From contig QPMI01000577.1 of the NCBI GenBank assembly GCA_004431415.1, positions 44,985-108,984 of the forward strand: a DNA stretch of 64,000 nucleotides. Reading direction: 5' to 3'. Numbering within the stretch: the first letter of the stretch is position 1; each line of letters opens with the position of its first letter. Source of the DNA: Cyanophora paradoxa (taxonomy: Eukaryota; Glaucocystophyceae; Cyanophorales; Cyanophoraceae). A program made the translations under genes and the position numbers. Positions 57,401 through 60,400 of this stretch are shown here, piece after piece. The notes below the pieces were generated by a model. The model did not search any database and was not told where the DNA came from. It was given only the letters and a program-made list of their open reading frames with translations.

Positions 57401-60400
57401 ATATATTCCCTTGGATCCCCTGCAATGCATTTTCGCCAGCATGAAGTAAATGATGAGGTTCGTGGTTTAGAATCCACAGAGAGACCCAATTCCAATGGTA
57501 ACTCCTTTGATAAAATTCGATTATTCGAGTAAAAGAGCTGAGAGCTGATAAGAATTCTGGTGTGGTTAAAACAACTCGACTTCTTGTCACCAATGCTAAC
57601 TTCTTCCAGCCTACAAATGGAGGTCCTGATGCTTACAGTGTTGCCCTGAAAGCCCTAGATTTCGACAAGAATACTGCTGCTGTTACTGTGAGATCAGGAG
57701 GAGCATTTATTGGGGGTGGCTGTCGAATTTCAGGTCAGCTTTCATCCTCAATTTCGTATAATGATGTCCCAGATACTCTAGAGCAAAATGTAGAAGACCC
57801 CCAACGAATTCGATTATATACTCCTGTTGCACAGCAGCCATTAATTCAATTTTACATTGGATATACTGTTACTCTTGAAAACTCGGAATTAATTGAAGGA
57901 ACCAAAAGAGTACTGAGAGGTCTTGCGATTCCATCTGCAATGCTTTCCTTTGTAGAGCCAACAACAATCAAGTAGGTCATAAATACTATTTCAATGTTCA
58001 GGGATATAATCATTTCGGTTATGGCTACTGTGTTTATAATAATAATTTCACCTTTGACTTGTTTGTTACAGATATTGGGTTATATACTATAACTCTTATC
58101 GGTTTGAGAACAGATATAGCCGCTGTATCAGCTCTTAGAGGTGTAACTCCTGATACTCTTTCAGTTACAGGGTTTTACATGGAGCCAGATGTAATTGATG
58201 ACCCAACCCCATAAAAGATATATCCCTTTAATGTAAAATGGCTGAGCAACCCCACTTGAACGAATTATTACACCTCAACTATCATTAGCTGCCCCAGCAA
58301 ACCATGTTTTACAGCATGCTACCTTTGATGATGTAGAGGGTCTCCAATCCACAGAGGTCCAACCTACAATGAACACCTTTGGTTCCACCCACAAACTGAG
58401 ATTACAGGAACTCAGATGTGATAAAAATAATGGAATAGTTAAGACAACTAAGCTACTTGTCACAAATGCAAACTTTTCTGCTCATTATGGAGACCCAGAT
58501 AGCTATGGAGATCCTCTGTCTACTTATTCTTTTGAATCTAGGTCGGGAGCTATTAACTGCAAATCGGGGGGAGCATATATTGGGGATGGTCTTAGGGTTG
58601 GTGGGGCTGTTGGAGCGCCTTTATTTGTGAATGATCAACCCAATCCTATTGATCCCAATACAAGAATTCGAACCTATGTCCCCAGCATGAATGCCCCATA
58701 CATTATAAAGATATTCCCCATTGTTGTAAATGAACAAACAGCAGTAGTAGACTCTCTTGTTGAAATTGGTGACCACTACAAGGTAGTTGTGGATATCCCA
58801 CCAGATGTATATGCTGTATGTCAAGTAGAGGGTGGAACTCCTAATTTTGCAGTTGTGATCACCCCATATGATAATTTGGTATTGCTTATCATGGAGTCAA
58901 TTTCGGTTTGGAAGACTATCAGTTTCTGGTGAGAGCCACCAAGTTTGGTATCTACAAGTGTGTATTATATGCTGAGAGAACCGATTTTATTGCAAGGCAG
59001 AATACCTATGCTGAGTATTATGGCACAAATCGATATTTCCCCATTTTTGGACAGGATACTGCTCCATAAGAATATTGGTTATATATAGAGTATGGATAGT
59101 AAAACAAAAAAGTTTATTGATGCTGCTATGACAGTTCATGGTAAAGATAAATTCGATTACAGTGAGACACATTACATCAAAGCTCAAGAGAAAGTATCTG
59201 TGAGATGTTTGCAGTGTAATAAGGTGATCCTTACCTATCCCTTTAATCATGTGAAGGGATCAGGTTGCAGGACTGTAACAAAAGAAAGAGTCAAGCACAC
59301 AGGAAAAGAGCTACTTCATCAATCAGAGTAGAGTATAGGGATATTTGCATTAGGTTTGACTAGTTAATTTTTCTAAGGTATTCTTAATGGAGACTAAATA
59401 CAGAGGCTTTCATGTTATGCTTGATTACAAGGCTAAATCAGCTATAGCAACAGGTTATGAGCATGTTAGCTTCCTAGGTAATTGGATTATGGGAACCCTT
59501 GAACAAGCTATACTGAGACAAGGTATTAGGATTGTTCATAAACACTGTGAGATATTTGATGGCAAAGTATCACCTCCTGGGTTTGCATTAGTTCTGCTCT
59601 TAGATGAAAGCCATTGCACAGCTCATTGTTATTCCAATGAAGGCATGTTAGCAATTGATATATTCAGTTGTGGTAAAGAAGCTCAGCATAAAACACAATC
59701 TGTTGCAGATGAGATCGATAAAACAATGAATTTCCTCACATTTGAGAAGACTGAGAGACATAAACATGATAGATTCCCGTTTTGATGGGTTTCTATAATG
59801 AATTTTAAAGGATTCCTTTGTTTTCTAACAATAACATTGATAAGCTACTGTAACAAAAAGATATAATATATCCTTTCACTACAGTAGCTTTATACAATGA
59901 TTATTTTCCGGATTCCGGACATTTTTACGATAGAATTCTATTTTAAGTAATTGGAATAATGTTCGATTTCATTACAGTAAAATTCAACATTCCCCTAGAT
60001 TCCCCCTATTACCCTATTATTTAAGTGGACTCAAGGTTGACTCATATTAATCGTAAAAGTAGTAAAAGTATATGGATTTTGTTACGAATTCAATGCAAGG
60101 GTTGACTAAGTGGGTTGAGTTGACTCAAATTCACAGGAAATAACAATGAATCAGAGTATAAATGCATTTTTGAATCAACTACACCAACTAACACTGAGAT
60201 TTTAACAATATATGAGATCCTTACTGAATATGGTAAGTGTCACAGGTGTCACAGGTCTATCCAAAGTTTCTCCTATAAAGAGTAAATTTTCAAAAGTTTG
60301 GGATGGACCTGTGACACCTGTGACACTCGATTATTTAATTTGTTTATTCAATTAGAAATACATAGATAAGATTATTACTGAGTTTTTCATTATAAAAGAG

